The notes under the pieces: generated by a model | Told to the model about the DNA's origin: nothing | Database searches by the model: none | What the model saw: only the letters and a program-made list of their open reading frames with translations | Assembly: GCF_001602525.1 (NCBI RefSeq) | Contig: NZ_LSYT01000007.1 | Coordinates: forward strand, 62,001-126,000 | Reading direction: 5' to 3' | Length of the DNA stretch: 64,000 bases | Source: Flavobacterium chilense | GTDB taxonomy: Bacteria > Bacteroidota > Bacteroidia > Flavobacteriales > Flavobacteriaceae | Translations under genes and position numbers: made by a program | Shown here: positions 53,619 to 62,483 of the stretch, piece after piece | Layout: each line of letters starts with the position of its first letter | Position numbering within the stretch: the stretch's first letter is position 1

Positions 53619-53660
53619 TCAGGTTTCAGGTTTCAAGTTTTTGCATAACGTGAAACCTGA
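53619..53660. repeat. Short intergenic repeat with overlapping direct copies and one inverted copy
   Basis: TCAGGTTTCA occurs at 53619-53628 and 53626-53635, sharing three bases. Its reverse complement TGAAACCTGA is at 53651-53660, so either left copy can pair with the right one. No T run follows, so it is not a standard terminator. Confidence 0.6.
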
Positions 53661-53692
53661 TACTTAAAACGTAAAACAAAAAATATAAAAAA

Positions 53693-54628
53693 ATGAAACA
53701 GACAACAAACGCAATCGTAATGATTAGGCCAGTTGCTTTTAGAATGAATGAGCAGACTGCAGTTAATAATTATTACCAAAAGGTATTAGACGGATTATTG
53801 CCAAGTACTGTTAATGCAAAAGCACAGCAGGAATTTGATGTTTTTGTTGAAAAACTTAGAGCTGTTGGTGTAGATGTTACTGTAATTGAAGATACTTTAG
53901 AAACAGATACTCCGGATAGTATTTTTCCAAATAACTGGGTTTCATTTCATGAAAATGGAGATGTAGCATTATATCCAATGTTTGCAGAGAATCGTCGTCA
54001 GGAACGTCGTGAAGATATTCTGGATACTCTGGAAGAAAAAGGTTTTGAAATTTCTAATATAATGGATTATACATCTGCAGAAGATGATGGTTATTTTTTA
54101 GAGGGAACCGGAAGTTTGCTTTTGGATCGCGCTAACGCAAAAGCATATTGTGCTTTATCACCAAGAGCAGACGAAGAATTATTTATAGAATTTTGTGAAG
54201 ATTTTGATTATGCACCGGTAATATTTGAAGCTTTTCAAACAGTTGACGGAGAACGAAAACTAATTTATCATACTAATGTTATGATGTGTTTGGGTGAAAC
54301 TTTTGCAGTGATCTGTGCAGATTGTATAGATGATAAAAAAGAACGCAAAATGGTTCTTGAGAATCTGAAAGCTGATAAAAAAGAGGTTATACTGATAACT
54401 GAAGCACAGGTAAATAATTTTGCCGGAAATATGTTGGAAGTTAGAGGGACAAATGATAAAAAGTATGTTGTCATGAGTGCATCAGCTCATCAGAGTTTGA
54501 CTCCAAAACAAATCGAACAATTAGAAAAACATGCTGAAATTCTAAGTTCAAGTCTGGATACAATAGAAGCTTGTGGAGGTGGAAGTGCAAGATGTATGAT
54601 GGCAGAAGTGTTTTTACCAAGAAATTAA
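53693..54628 (+). CDS. ctlX: Citrulline utilisation hydrolase CtlX-like protein
   Basis: 311 residues, same superfamily as the preceding gene but a distinct branch. Features: VMIRPVAFRMNEQT at the start, FPNNWVSFHENG with ALYPMFAENRRQERR, the LEGTGSLLLDRA segment in place of EGGD, HTNVMMCLG (catalytic His) and the nucleophile Cys301 in CGGGSARCMMAEVF. CtlX has been linked to citrulline breakdown in Francisella; here the function is inferred by family only. It ends at a shared bidirectional terminator facing marC. Confidence 0.82.
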   Translation: MKQTTNAIVMIRPVAFRMNEQTAVNNYYQKVLDGLLPSTVNAKAQQEFDVFVEKLRAVGVDVTVIEDTLETDTPDSIFPNNWVSFHENGDVALYPMFAENRRQERREDILDTLEEKGFEISNIMDYTSAEDDGYFLEGTGSLLLDRANAKAYCALSPRADEELFIEFCEDFDYAPVIFEAFQTVDGERKLIYHTNVMMCLGETFAVICADCIDDKKERKMVLENLKADKKEVILITEAQVNNFAGNMLEVRGTNDKKYVVMSASAHQSLTPKQIEQLEKHAEILSSSLDTIEACGGGSARCMMAEVFLPRN

Positions 54629-54650
54629 AAAGCAAATATATTGAGATATA

Positions 54651-54686
54651 AAAAAGGGATAAAACATAGTGTTTTATCCCTTTTTT
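54651..54686. terminator. Bidirectional terminator between ctlX and marC
   Basis: AAAAAGGGATAAAAC (54651-54665) and GTTTTATCCCTTTTT (54671-54685) form a perfect 15-bp stem with a 5-base loop. T runs exist on both strands, so it serves the two convergent genes. Confidence 0.93.
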
Positions 54687-54707
54687 AATTTGTTAAATAT
54701 GAAATTA

Positions 54708-55337
54708 TTACATCAAATTTCCTTTTACAATATTAATGATTGAACTTACTATATATTGTATTCCAATAGAAATGACGATAAATCCAACTATTCTTGAAAT
54801 GGCTACAATTCCGGAAGCACCAAGTATTCTGGCTAGATAATGAGCGCTTTTAAGAATAACAAAAATAGCAACAGCGATGGCTAGAATAGCTAAACTGGAT
54901 ATGATGATTTCCTCCATTCCATGATGTTCCTGATAAAAAGCAATTAGCAAAGAAATAGATCCCGGCCCGGCTAACATCGGGATTGCTAATGGAGTTAGAG
55001 CAATGTCATTTCGTTGTTGCGCTTCGTTTTCTATTTTTTTGTTAATTCCACGCTTTTTATTGAATTTGCCAGAAAGTAATGAAAAGCCTGAATTTACAAT
55101 TACTATTCCTCCTGCAATTCGTAAAGCATCTATGCTGATTCCAAAAAAAGTTAAAACATATTGACCTATAAAAAAAGAAACTAATAAAATAATGCCAACA
55201 TTTATGGAGGTCCATAAAGAGATTCTGGAACGTTCTTTTTGAGAGTCATGCTGTGTTAATCCAACGAAAATTGGAACAGTTCCGATAGGGTTTAATACCG
55301 AAAAAAGAGCGGCAAATAGATAAATGAATAAATCCAT
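54708..55337 (-). CDS. MarC family integral membrane protein
   Basis: 209 residues with six predicted membrane segments. The start FIYLFAALFSVLNPIGTVPIFV and the repeat-like LTPLAIPMLAGPGSISLLI are MarC signatures. The family is widespread, but its transport substrate is unknown; the old link to multiple antibiotic resistance has not held up. Monocistronic and convergent with ctlX. Confidence 0.92.
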   Translation of the reverse strand: MDLFIYLFAALFSVLNPIGTVPIFVGLTQHDSQKERSRISLWTSINVGIILLVSFFIGQYVLTFFGISIDALRIAGGIVIVNSGFSLLSGKFNKKRGINKKIENEAQQRNDIALTPLAIPMLAGPGSISLLIAFYQEHHGMEEIIISSLAILAIAVAIFVILKSAHYLARILGASGIVAISRIVGFIVISIGIQYIVSSIINIVKGNLM

Positions 55338-55465
55338 ATTGTTTTGGTTAGTGAGGTAAAAATAATCATTTTTTGATATCTGAGAGTAAATTCGTGTTAG
55401 GATATTTGTTTTTTAATGCTATTAATTCTAAATCAATTGCCTAAAAGAAGCTCGTTCTTTTTGAT

Positions 55466-55473
55466 TACTTTTG
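55466..55473 (+). promoter_or_regulatory. Candidate -7 element of the CoA-binding gene
   Basis: TACTTTTG fits TAnnTTTG 17 bases before the ATG at 55491. It lies inside the longer open frame from 55416, so it supports the shorter start. Confidence 0.45.
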
Positions 55474-55490
55474 TCATATATTTTAAAACA

Positions 55491-55856
55491 ATGAAAAATA
55501 AAAAGACCTTAGTTCTTGGTGCTACAACAAAACCAGAGCGTTACGCTTTTAGAGCAATAAATATGTTAGTTGAAAAAGGACATTCTGTTTTGGCAATTGG
55601 TCAAAAAGCAGGTGAAGTTGCTGGCGTAAAAATTCATACTAAAGCAATTCCTGTAAAAAATATCGATACCGTTACATTGTATTTAAACCCTGCGCGCCAG
55701 AGAGATTATTATAATTATATTATCGAAGCCCAGCCTAAGAGGGTCGTTTTTAATCCCGGAACAGAAAATCCGGAATTATATCAATTGTTAGAATTGAATA
55801 ATATTAAAGCAGAAGTTGCGTGTACTTTAGTTTTATTAGCAACGAATCAATATTAG
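55491..55856 (+). CDS. Small CoA-binding (YccU-like) Rossmann protein
   Basis: 121 residues from 55491 (MKNKKTLVLGATTKPERYA). An upstream ATG at 55416 would add 25 residues without family resemblance, and a -7 promoter box lies within that stretch. The Rossmann fold starts VLGATTKPERYAFRAINML, and the conserved RVVFNPGTENPELYQLL follows. The related YccU/CoA-binding domain binds CoA in the cytoplasm; no activity is known. It is followed at once by the long hairpin element at 55861. Confidence 0.8.
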   Translation: MKNKKTLVLGATTKPERYAFRAINMLVEKGHSVLAIGQKAGEVAGVKIHTKAIPVKNIDTVTLYLNPARQRDYYNYIIEAQPKRVVFNPGTENPELYQLLELNNIKAEVACTLVLLATNQY

Positions 55857-55860
55857 TTTT

Positions 55861-55942
55861 TTTAGGAGCTTTTTCCAGATAGAAACGATATCCTTTTTCT
55901 GGCTAAAGGAGCCAGAAAAAGGATATCGTTTCTATCTGGGCT
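55861..55942. repeat. Intergenic hairpin element, copy 2, with a perfect 30-bp inverted repeat
   Basis: The arms 55875-55904 and 55910-55939 are exactly complementary over 30 bp with a 5-base AAAGG loop. The outer ends TTTAGGAGCT-TTTCC and GGGCTA match the element at 16351-16430, while the stem sequence is different. It begins 4 bases after the stop of the CoA-binding gene and could also end its transcript, though only a short A/T stretch follows. Confidence 0.85.
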
Positions 55943-56026
55943 AAAAAGACTTTCAGTGTTTTAATATGTATTCTCGATAAATACCGAATTTAGTTATCCC
56001 CAAGTCTACTAAACAATTAAAAGTAT

Positions 56027-56034
56027 TACTTTTG
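56027..56034 (+). promoter_or_regulatory. Candidate -7 element of recR (possibly leaderless)
   Basis: TACTTTTG is a full TAnnTTTG match ending 5 bases before the recR ATG at 56040, which would place the transcript start at the ATG itself. Confidence 0.5.
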
Positions 56035-56039
56035 TCCCC

Positions 56040-56660
56040 ATGGAATTTTCATCAAAATTAATAGAAAAAGCAGTTAACGAAATGTCGCAATTACCAGGAA
56101 TTGGTAAGCGTACAGCATTGCGATTAGTGCTTCATTTATTAAAGCAACCCAAAGAGCAAACAAGCTTTCTGTCTCAGGCATTATTGAATATGCGTGAAGA
56201 TATAAAATTTTGTGAAAGTTGCCATAATATTTCAGATACAAAGGTTTGTGAGATCTGTGCTAATTCGCTGCGAAATCATCAGACAATTTGTGTAGTGGAG
56301 GATATTCGTGATGTTATGGCTATTGAAAATACAGGTCAATATAAAGGAATTTATCATGTTCTTGGAGGTAAAATTTCACCAATTGAAGGAGTCGGACCAA
56401 GTCAGTTGAATATTTCAAGTTTAGTTGAAAAAGTAAAAGCGGGAAAAGTTGTCGAAATTATTTTTGCACTAAGTTCAACAATGGAAGGTGATACAACCAA
56501 TTTTTATATCTATAAACAAATTGCAGAATCGAAAATTGTAATTTCTACCATTGCCAGAGGAATATCTGTGGGAGATGAATTAGAATATGCTGACGAAATT
56601 ACACTGGGAAGAAGTATTTTGCATCGAATTCCATTCGAAAAAACTTTCAAAAACAATTAA
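56040..56660 (+). CDS. recR: Recombination protein RecR
   Basis: 206 residues. RecR works with RecO (and RecF) to load RecA at gaps. Helix-hairpin-helix at LPGIGKRTALRLVLHLL (about 18-34), the zinc finger CESCHNISDTKVCEIC (about 58-73), and the Toprim domain beginning ICVVEDIRDVMAIENTGQY. The C-terminus RGISVGDELEYADEITLG is standard. Monocistronic. Confidence 0.97.
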   Translation: MEFSSKLIEKAVNEMSQLPGIGKRTALRLVLHLLKQPKEQTSFLSQALLNMREDIKFCESCHNISDTKVCEICANSLRNHQTICVVEDIRDVMAIENTGQYKGIYHVLGGKISPIEGVGPSQLNISSLVEKVKAGKVVEIIFALSSTMEGDTTNFYIYKQIAESKIVISTIARGISVGDELEYADEITLGRSILHRIPFEKTFKNN

Positions 56661-56706
56661 ATAAACCCAAATGACCTATAGATTTCCTGAAAATTAAAGG
56701 AAAAGC

Positions 56707-56714
56707 TATATTTG
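56707..56714 (+). promoter_or_regulatory. Candidate -7 element of the capsule export gene
   Basis: TATATTTG is a full TAnnTTTG match 16 bases before the ATG at 56731. The -33 region lacks a clear TTG. It would start the export operon. Confidence 0.5.
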
Positions 56715-56730
56715 CGATAAATTTTAAATA

Positions 56731-57522
56731 ATGACAAAAAACGGCTTTTATATCCTGCTATTAATTGGTACACTTTTTACATCATGTATTCCTGTAAAAG
56801 ACTTAGTTTATTTACAAGATAAAAACAGTTCAGGAGAGCAAAATAATATTGCGGCAGTAGAATCAAAACCTTATAGATTACAGGTTAATGATGTTTTGAG
56901 TGTTGATATAAAGGCAATTGATCCTAAATTGGTGTCTATTTTTAATACATCGGAAGCTTCTTCAGGAGCAGGAAAATCTGAATCAGGTTTGTATTTTAAT
57001 GGTTTTACAGTTGATGATCATGGAAATATCAGAATGCCAATTTTAGGAGAAATAAATGTTATAGGTTATACGTTAGAAGAAGTTCGTCTTATAATTGAAA
57101 AAAAATTACTCGAAGAGTATTTTAAAAGAGACGCTAATATTTTTGTTACTGTAAAACTGGCAGGTTTTAGATATACTATAAATGGAGAAGTGGGAAGTAC
57201 AGGAACAAAAACACTGTTTCAGGAGCATGTAAATATTATGGAGGCTATTGCAAATGCAGGTGATATTACAATTACCGGAAATAGAAAAACTGTAACTGTA
57301 ATACGTCAAACCCCAACAGGTGTACAAATGAATGATTTAGATCTGACTGATGTCAATGTGATGAAATCACCTTATTATTATTTACAGCCTAATGATTATA
57401 TTTATGTAAAACCAGTTAAGCAAAAAACATGGGGAACAGGGAAAACAGGTATAGAATCTATTACTACAATTGTTACTTTGTTATCACTAGCCACAACAGT
57501 GTTCCTGTTGCTTAAAAACTAA
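56731..57522 (+). CDS. Wza-type polysaccharide export lipoprotein
   Basis: 263 residues. The lipobox FTSC places the lipid on Cys19. The polysaccharide-export domain spans about 45-140 (YRLQVNDVLSVDIKAIDPKL, GFTVDDHGNIRMPILGEINV), followed by an SLBB-like ligand-binding part (YTINGEVGSTGTKTLFQEHV). A final hydrophobic helix (TTIVTLLSLATTVFLLLKN) replaces the longer Wza C-terminal barrel helix. It forms the outer-membrane exit pore for capsule or exopolysaccharide. First gene of the polysaccharide locus; wzc follows after 15 bases. Confidence 0.92.
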   Translation: MTKNGFYILLLIGTLFTSCIPVKDLVYLQDKNSSGEQNNIAAVESKPYRLQVNDVLSVDIKAIDPKLVSIFNTSEASSGAGKSESGLYFNGFTVDDHGNIRMPILGEINVIGYTLEEVRLIIEKKLLEEYFKRDANIFVTVKLAGFRYTINGEVGSTGTKTLFQEHVNIMEAIANAGDITITGNRKTVTVIRQTPTGVQMNDLDLTDVNVMKSPYYYLQPNDYIYVKPVKQKTWGTGKTGIESITTIVTLLSLATTVFLLLKN

Positions 57523-57537
57523 AACCAAATTCAAAAG

Positions 57538-59985
57538 ATGTTAGATATAAAGGATTTTTCCATTTTTGAAAATCATTCAAATTTTGATTTTAAAGGATTT
57601 TTGTTAAAAATTATTAGTTATTGGAAATGGTTTTTAGCTAGTTTGATTATTGCTTTTACAATTGCTTATCAGGTAAATATTCGTAAAGAGAAAATTTACG
57701 GTATGCAAACGATGATTTCTATTAAAGAAGAAAGTAATCCTTTTTTTACTTCAAATACGAGTTTAGTTTTTAACTGGGGCGGAGTTTCTGATCAGGTAAA
57801 TGGCATTACAACTATTATACAGTCCAGATCGCATAATGAATTGGTTGTCGATAAACTACAGTATTATATTGATTATTTTGTTCAGGGAAAATACAATCTA
57901 GTTGATTCATACGGGTCAGTTCCTTTTTATGTAAATATTGATAAGAGTAAAGGGCAACTTGCAGGTAAATTAATTGGAATTAAGTTTTTAGGTCCAAATG
58001 AATATGAAATTCGTATTCCTTTTGAAAGTAATTCTGCATCGATAATTACCTATTCAAATAATACATACAGCAATACTGCTGTTCAACCTAAAGAATATGT
58101 GCAAAAATTTAAAGTTGGAGAGAAGGTTTCGCTGCCCTTTTTAAATTGGATAGTACAGATAAATGATAATCCTGGTCTTTATACAGGAAATGAATATTTT
58201 GTACAATTCAATGATTTTGACGGAACAGTTTCCAGATATAGGGGAGTTAATGTAAGCGGTGATGATAAAGGAGGTTCAATACTAACCTTAAGCATGCAAG
58301 GGACAAACAAAGCCAGAATGGTAGAGTATTTGAATGCAACAGTAAAAATGTTGATTAAAATTCAGCTGGACGGAAAAAATCAGTTTGCAACAAACACAAT
58401 TAGATTTATTGATAGTACTCTTGTTGCAATGGAATCACAGTTAAAACAAACTGGTAGCGAACTTAAAACTTTTAGAAAAGATAAAAATATTTATGAAATC
58501 GAAGGTGGAGGTGCTAAGTTCACAGATAAGATAATGGACTTTGATGTTGAGAAAGATCAAGTTACAAGGAAATTAGCTTATTATAATTCTTTAAAATCAT
58601 ATTTAAACAATAGTGTTGATTATTCAAGGTTGCCAGCTCCTTCTGTTGCAGGGATTGATGATCCAAATGTTGTTGTAAACGTATCAAAACTTATTTCACT
58701 TTCTACACAAAGATCAGAAATGGCCTATGCAGTAAAAAGTGAAAAGATTTTTAAAGATTTTGATAATCAAATGCAGGCTGTAAAGAGTGTTTTACTTGAA
58801 AATATTGCGTCTGCAAAAAACTCTTTGATGACAGATCTGGCAATGGTGAATTCTAAAATTGGTCAGGCAGAAAGTACAGTAAAAAGACTTCCGGAAGAGC
58901 AACAAGAGTTGTTAAAAATCCAAAGAAAATATGATTTAAGTGACAATATATATACTGAATTCTTAAAGAAAAGAAATGAGGCTGAAATAGTAAAGGCTTC
59001 TAATTTATCAGATATTCATTTTATTGATCCTGCAAAAGATATTGGAGGAGGATTAATTGGTCCTAAAACTTCGGTAAACTATGTTTTGGCTTTGTTTGCG
59101 GGTATATTAGTTCCTTTGTTTTTTATATTTGGAATTTTCTTTGTTAATAATGCGATTCAAAATACAGAAGATATAAGTAAGCTTACTCAAATACCATTGA
59201 TTGGTGTAATTGGTGTTAATAAAGATTCTTTAAATTTAGCTGTTTTTGATAAGCCAAAGTCGGCACTTTCTGAAGCTTTTAGAGCTATTCGTTCTTCGTT
59301 GCAGTTTTTGTATAAAAAACAACAGGTAAGTGGATCTAAGACTCTAATGATTACTTCATCTATAAGTGGTGAAGGAAAAACATTTTGTTCAATAAATATT
59401 GCTACAGTTTTTGCATTAAGTGAAAAGAAAACAGTTATTGTTGGTTTGGATTTAAGAAAACCAAGATTGTCAGATGAGTTTGGTTTAAAAAATCAAATAG
59501 GAGTTGTGAATTATTTAATTAAACAAAATAGTTTAGATGAAATTACAAATTCAACACAAATTCCAAATCTAGATGTCATACTTTCAGGGCCAATACCTCC
59601 AAATCCGTCTGAACTTATTTTAAGTGAGGCCATGAAAGAGTTGGTTTTAGAGTTAAAACAAAAATACGATTATATTGTTCTTGATACACCTCCAGTTGGA
59701 TTGGTTTCTGATGCTTTAGAATTAGCTCAGTTTGCAGATGTAACCCTTTATATAGTAAGGCAAAATTATACTAAGAAGGACATGATTACATTGCTAAATA
59801 CAAGAATAAAAAGAGGGGAGTTAAATAATGCCAGTATAGTTTTAAACGGTTATGAAAATAAAGCAAAATACGGTACAGCTTATGGATATGGGTATGGTTA
59901 CGGAGCTTATGCAAACGGATATCATGAAGAAGAAGTTAAGTTAAGTTTTTGGAGAACTGTTTTGAATAAATTTATTAAAAAATAA
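57538..59985 (+). CDS. Wzc-type polysaccharide co-polymerase and tyrosine autokinase
   Basis: 815 residues. Order: cytoplasmic start, first membrane helix (WFLASLIIAFTIAYQ, about 37-51), periplasmic Wzz and coiled-coil region, second helix (YVLALFAGILVPLFFIFGIFF, about 516-536 in shorter form YVLALFAGILVPLFF), then the BY-kinase domain with Walker A SGEGKT (Lys614), A' VIVGLDLRKPR and B YIVLDTPPVG. The tail between residues 778 and 795 holds seven Tyr in alternating Gly-Tyr pattern, the expected autophosphorylation cluster. It sets chain length and export with the Wza partner just upstream. Confidence 0.95.
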   Translation: MLDIKDFSIFENHSNFDFKGFLLKIISYWKWFLASLIIAFTIAYQVNIRKEKIYGMQTMISIKEESNPFFTSNTSLVFNWGGVSDQVNGITTIIQSRSHNELVVDKLQYYIDYFVQGKYNLVDSYGSVPFYVNIDKSKGQLAGKLIGIKFLGPNEYEIRIPFESNSASIITYSNNTYSNTAVQPKEYVQKFKVGEKVSLPFLNWIVQINDNPGLYTGNEYFVQFNDFDGTVSRYRGVNVSGDDKGGSILTLSMQGTNKARMVEYLNATVKMLIKIQLDGKNQFATNTIRFIDSTLVAMESQLKQTGSELKTFRKDKNIYEIEGGGAKFTDKIMDFDVEKDQVTRKLAYYNSLKSYLNNSVDYSRLPAPSVAGIDDPNVVVNVSKLISLSTQRSEMAYAVKSEKIFKDFDNQMQAVKSVLLENIASAKNSLMTDLAMVNSKIGQAESTVKRLPEEQQELLKIQRKYDLSDNIYTEFLKKRNEAEIVKASNLSDIHFIDPAKDIGGGLIGPKTSVNYVLALFAGILVPLFFIFGIFFVNNAIQNTEDISKLTQIPLIGVIGVNKDSLNLAVFDKPKSALSEAFRAIRSSLQFLYKKQQVSGSKTLMITSSISGEGKTFCSINIATVFALSEKKTVIVGLDLRKPRLSDEFGLKNQIGVVNYLIKQNSLDEITNSTQIPNLDVILSGPIPPNPSELILSEAMKELVLELKQKYDYIVLDTPPVGLVSDALELAQFADVTLYIVRQNYTKKDMITLLNTRIKRGELNNASIVLNGYENKAKYGTAYGYGYGYGAYANGYHEEEVKLSFWRTVLNKFIKK

Positions 59986-59995
59986 TTTAAAGCAA

Positions 59996-60979
59996 ATGGA
60001 CGTATCAACTCAATATAAAATTCTAATTACAGGAGGAGCAGGCTTTATAGGTTCAAATTTATCTGAATATTTCTTAGAATTGGGGCATAAGGTTGTTTGT
60101 CTGGATAATTTTTCGACCGGTCATCATCATAATTTAAAAGATTTTATTTCGAATCCTGATTTTAAATTAATTGAAGGAGACATTCGAAATATTGCAGATT
60201 GTATTTTAGCGGTTGAAGGTGTTGATTATGTTTTACATCAGGCTGCTTTAGGTTCAGTTCCAAGATCAATCAATGATCCAATTACTACTAATGATGTAAA
60301 TGTTTCAGGTTTTTTAAACATGTTAGTTGCTTCACGCGATGCGAAAGTTGAAAGATTTATATATGCAGCTAGTTCCTCTACCTATGGAGACTCACAAGGG
60401 TTGCCAAAAGTTGAAGATATAATTGGTAAGCCATTGTCGCCATATGCAATAACAAAATATGTTAATGAATTATATGCTGAGATCTTTAGTAAAACGTATG
60501 GTTTAGAAACAATAGGACTGCGTTATTTTAATGTTTTTGGTAGAAAACAGGATCCTAATGGTGCTTATGCTGCAGTGATTCCAAAATTTGTTACGCAATT
60601 AATGAAACATGAAAGTCCTGTTATTAATGGTGATGGGAATTATTCCCGCGATTTTACTTATATTGATAATGTAATTCAAATGAATGCATTGGCTATAGAA
60701 ACTCAAAATCCTGACGCAATTAATACAATTTATAATACGGCTTTTGGTGATCGTAATACATTAAATGATTTGGCTGGTTATTTGAAAGAATACTTAGCTG
60801 AGTTTGATCCAAAAATCTCAGATGTAGAAATTGTTTACGGAGCAAATCGGTTAGGAGATATTCCGCATTCATTAGCGAGTATAGAGAAAGCAAAAACAAT
60901 GTTAGGCTATAATCCTAAATATTCTTTACAAGCAGGATTAAAAGAAGCTGTAAGTTGGTATTGGAATAATTTGAAATAG
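59996..60979 (+). CDS. UDP-sugar C4-epimerase (SDR family, WbpP/TviC-like)
   Basis: 327 residues. NAD-binding GGAGFIGSNLSEYF at 13-26, catalytic SSSTYGDSQGLPK and YAITK (Tyr-x3-Lys), and the substrate region LRYFNVFGRKQDPNGAYAAV. The pattern HVVCLDNFSTG-like (KVVCLDNFSTGHHHN) plus PNGAYAAVIP is close to UDP-GlcNAc or UDP-GlcNAcA 4-epimerases. With the dehydrogenase at 63217 it would give UDP-N-acetylgalactosaminuronate. This assignment is by resemblance; a UDP-glucose 4-epimerase is possible. Confidence 0.85.
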   Translation: MDVSTQYKILITGGAGFIGSNLSEYFLELGHKVVCLDNFSTGHHHNLKDFISNPDFKLIEGDIRNIADCILAVEGVDYVLHQAALGSVPRSINDPITTNDVNVSGFLNMLVASRDAKVERFIYAASSSTYGDSQGLPKVEDIIGKPLSPYAITKYVNELYAEIFSKTYGLETIGLRYFNVFGRKQDPNGAYAAVIPKFVTQLMKHESPVINGDGNYSRDFTYIDNVIQMNALAIETQNPDAINTIYNTAFGDRNTLNDLAGYLKEYLAEFDPKISDVEIVYGANRLGDIPHSLASIEKAKTMLGYNPKYSLQAGLKEAVSWYWNNLK

Positions 60980-61007
60980 AATACGGATTAAGATAATAGT
61001 AAAATAA

Positions 61008-62399
61008 ATGAAAATTACAAAAATTTGTTGCATTGGTGCAGGGTATGTTGGTGGTCCAACAATGGCAGTGATTGCTCAAAAATGTCCACATATTCAAGTC
61101 ACTGTTGTTGATTTGAACGAACAAAGAATTAAAGATTGGAATGATCCAAATACTGATAATATTCCGATTTATGAGCCTGGGCTTTCTAGTATAGTTGCAG
61201 AAGCAAGAGGAAGGAATCTTTTCTTTTCTACGGAAGTTGAGAAAGCAATAGACGAGGCACAGGTAATCTTTATCTCGGTAAATACGCCAACTAAGACCTA
61301 TGGAAAAGGAAAGGGGATGGCTGCTGACTTAAAATATATTGAGCTTTGTGCGAGACAAATAGCAAAAGTAGCAAAACAGAATAAAATTGTTGTTGAAAAA
61401 TCAACCTTACCAGTAAGAACAGCTGAAGCTATTAAAAGTATTTTAGATAATACTGGGAATGGTGTGCAGTTTCAAATCTTATCAAACCCTGAATTTTTAG
61501 CAGAAGGAACTGCTGTTACAGATTTATTAAATCCAGACCGAATTCTAATAGGTGGTGATACTACTCCAGAAGGTCAAGATGCAATTAATGCCTTGGTTGA
61601 TGTGTATGCAAATTGGGTTAGTAAGGATAAAATTCTAACTACAAATGTATGGTCTTCTGAATTGTCAAAATTAACGGCTAATGCATTTTTAGCACAACGT
61701 ATTTCATCAATTAATGCTATGTCTGAATTATGTGAAAAAACAGGTGCTGATGTTAGTGAAGTTGCAAGAGCAATTGGAATGGATAGTAGAATAGGTTCTA
61801 AATTTCTAAAAGCATCAGTTGGTTTTGGAGGTTCATGTTTTCAGAAAGACATTTTAAATTTAGTATACATAGCGAAATCTTATGGGTTAAATGAAGTTGC
61901 AGATTATTGGGAGCAGGTTATTATAATGAATGATCATCAAAAAAGAAGATTCTCAAATAAGATTGTTCAAACATTGTACAATACGGTTGCTGATAAAAAA
62001 ATCACATTTTTAGGTTGGGCCTTCAAAAAGGATACGAATGATACAAGAGAATCTGCTGCAATTTATGTAGCTGATGATTTAATTAATGAACAGGCAAAAA
62101 TATCAGTTTATGATCCTAAAGTTTCAAAAAATAAAATGTTAAGTGATTTAGATTATTTAGAAACCAGATCTGGTCAGGAAAATAGTAAGGCTTTAAGTGT
62201 ATTTGATGAAGCTTATGAAGCATGTAAGGGAGCACATGCTGTTGCTGTTTTGACTGAATGGGATGAATTTACGACTTATGATTGGAAAAAGATTTATGAT
62301 TCAATGCATAAACCAGCGTTTATTTTCGACGGTAGAAATATATTGGATGCAAGAGAACTAGAAACAATTGGATTTATTTACAAAGGAATAGGTTCTTGA
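61008..62399 (+). CDS. UDP-glucose 6-dehydrogenase (eukaryote-like long form)
   Basis: 463 residues. NAD-binding IGAGYVGGPTMAVIA near the N-terminus, the middle segment LSNPEFLAEGTAVTDLLNPD, and the catalytic Cys277 in VGFGGSCFQKDIL. The PIYEPGLSSIV segment and the total length resemble the animal and plant UGDH group more than the 390-residue bacterial enzymes. It oxidises UDP-glucose twice to UDP-glucuronate, an acidic capsule precursor. It lies 28 bases after the epimerase. Confidence 0.93.
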   Translation: MKITKICCIGAGYVGGPTMAVIAQKCPHIQVTVVDLNEQRIKDWNDPNTDNIPIYEPGLSSIVAEARGRNLFFSTEVEKAIDEAQVIFISVNTPTKTYGKGKGMAADLKYIELCARQIAKVAKQNKIVVEKSTLPVRTAEAIKSILDNTGNGVQFQILSNPEFLAEGTAVTDLLNPDRILIGGDTTPEGQDAINALVDVYANWVSKDKILTTNVWSSELSKLTANAFLAQRISSINAMSELCEKTGADVSEVARAIGMDSRIGSKFLKASVGFGGSCFQKDILNLVYIAKSYGLNEVADYWEQVIIMNDHQKRRFSNKIVQTLYNTVADKKITFLGWAFKKDTNDTRESAAIYVADDLINEQAKISVYDPKVSKNKMLSDLDYLETRSGQENSKALSVFDEAYEACKGAHAVAVLTEWDEFTTYDWKKIYDSMHKPAFIFDGRNILDARELETIGFIYKGIGS

Positions 62400-62483
62400 T
62401 TGAAAATAATATTGGAATAAGATTAATGTGAAATGAATAAAAATGGAAGTTTTGAATGTTTTGTTTCAATATAAATAAAAATT

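Noticed and set aside
55416..55490. Longer start for the CoA-binding protein
   Set aside because: The added 25 residues have no family match, and a TAnnTTTG promoter box lies within them, just before the ATG at 55491.
59869..59925. Short tandem repeat in wzc as a CRISPR or other array
   Set aside because: It is an in-frame Gly-Tyr coding repeat of the kinase tail.
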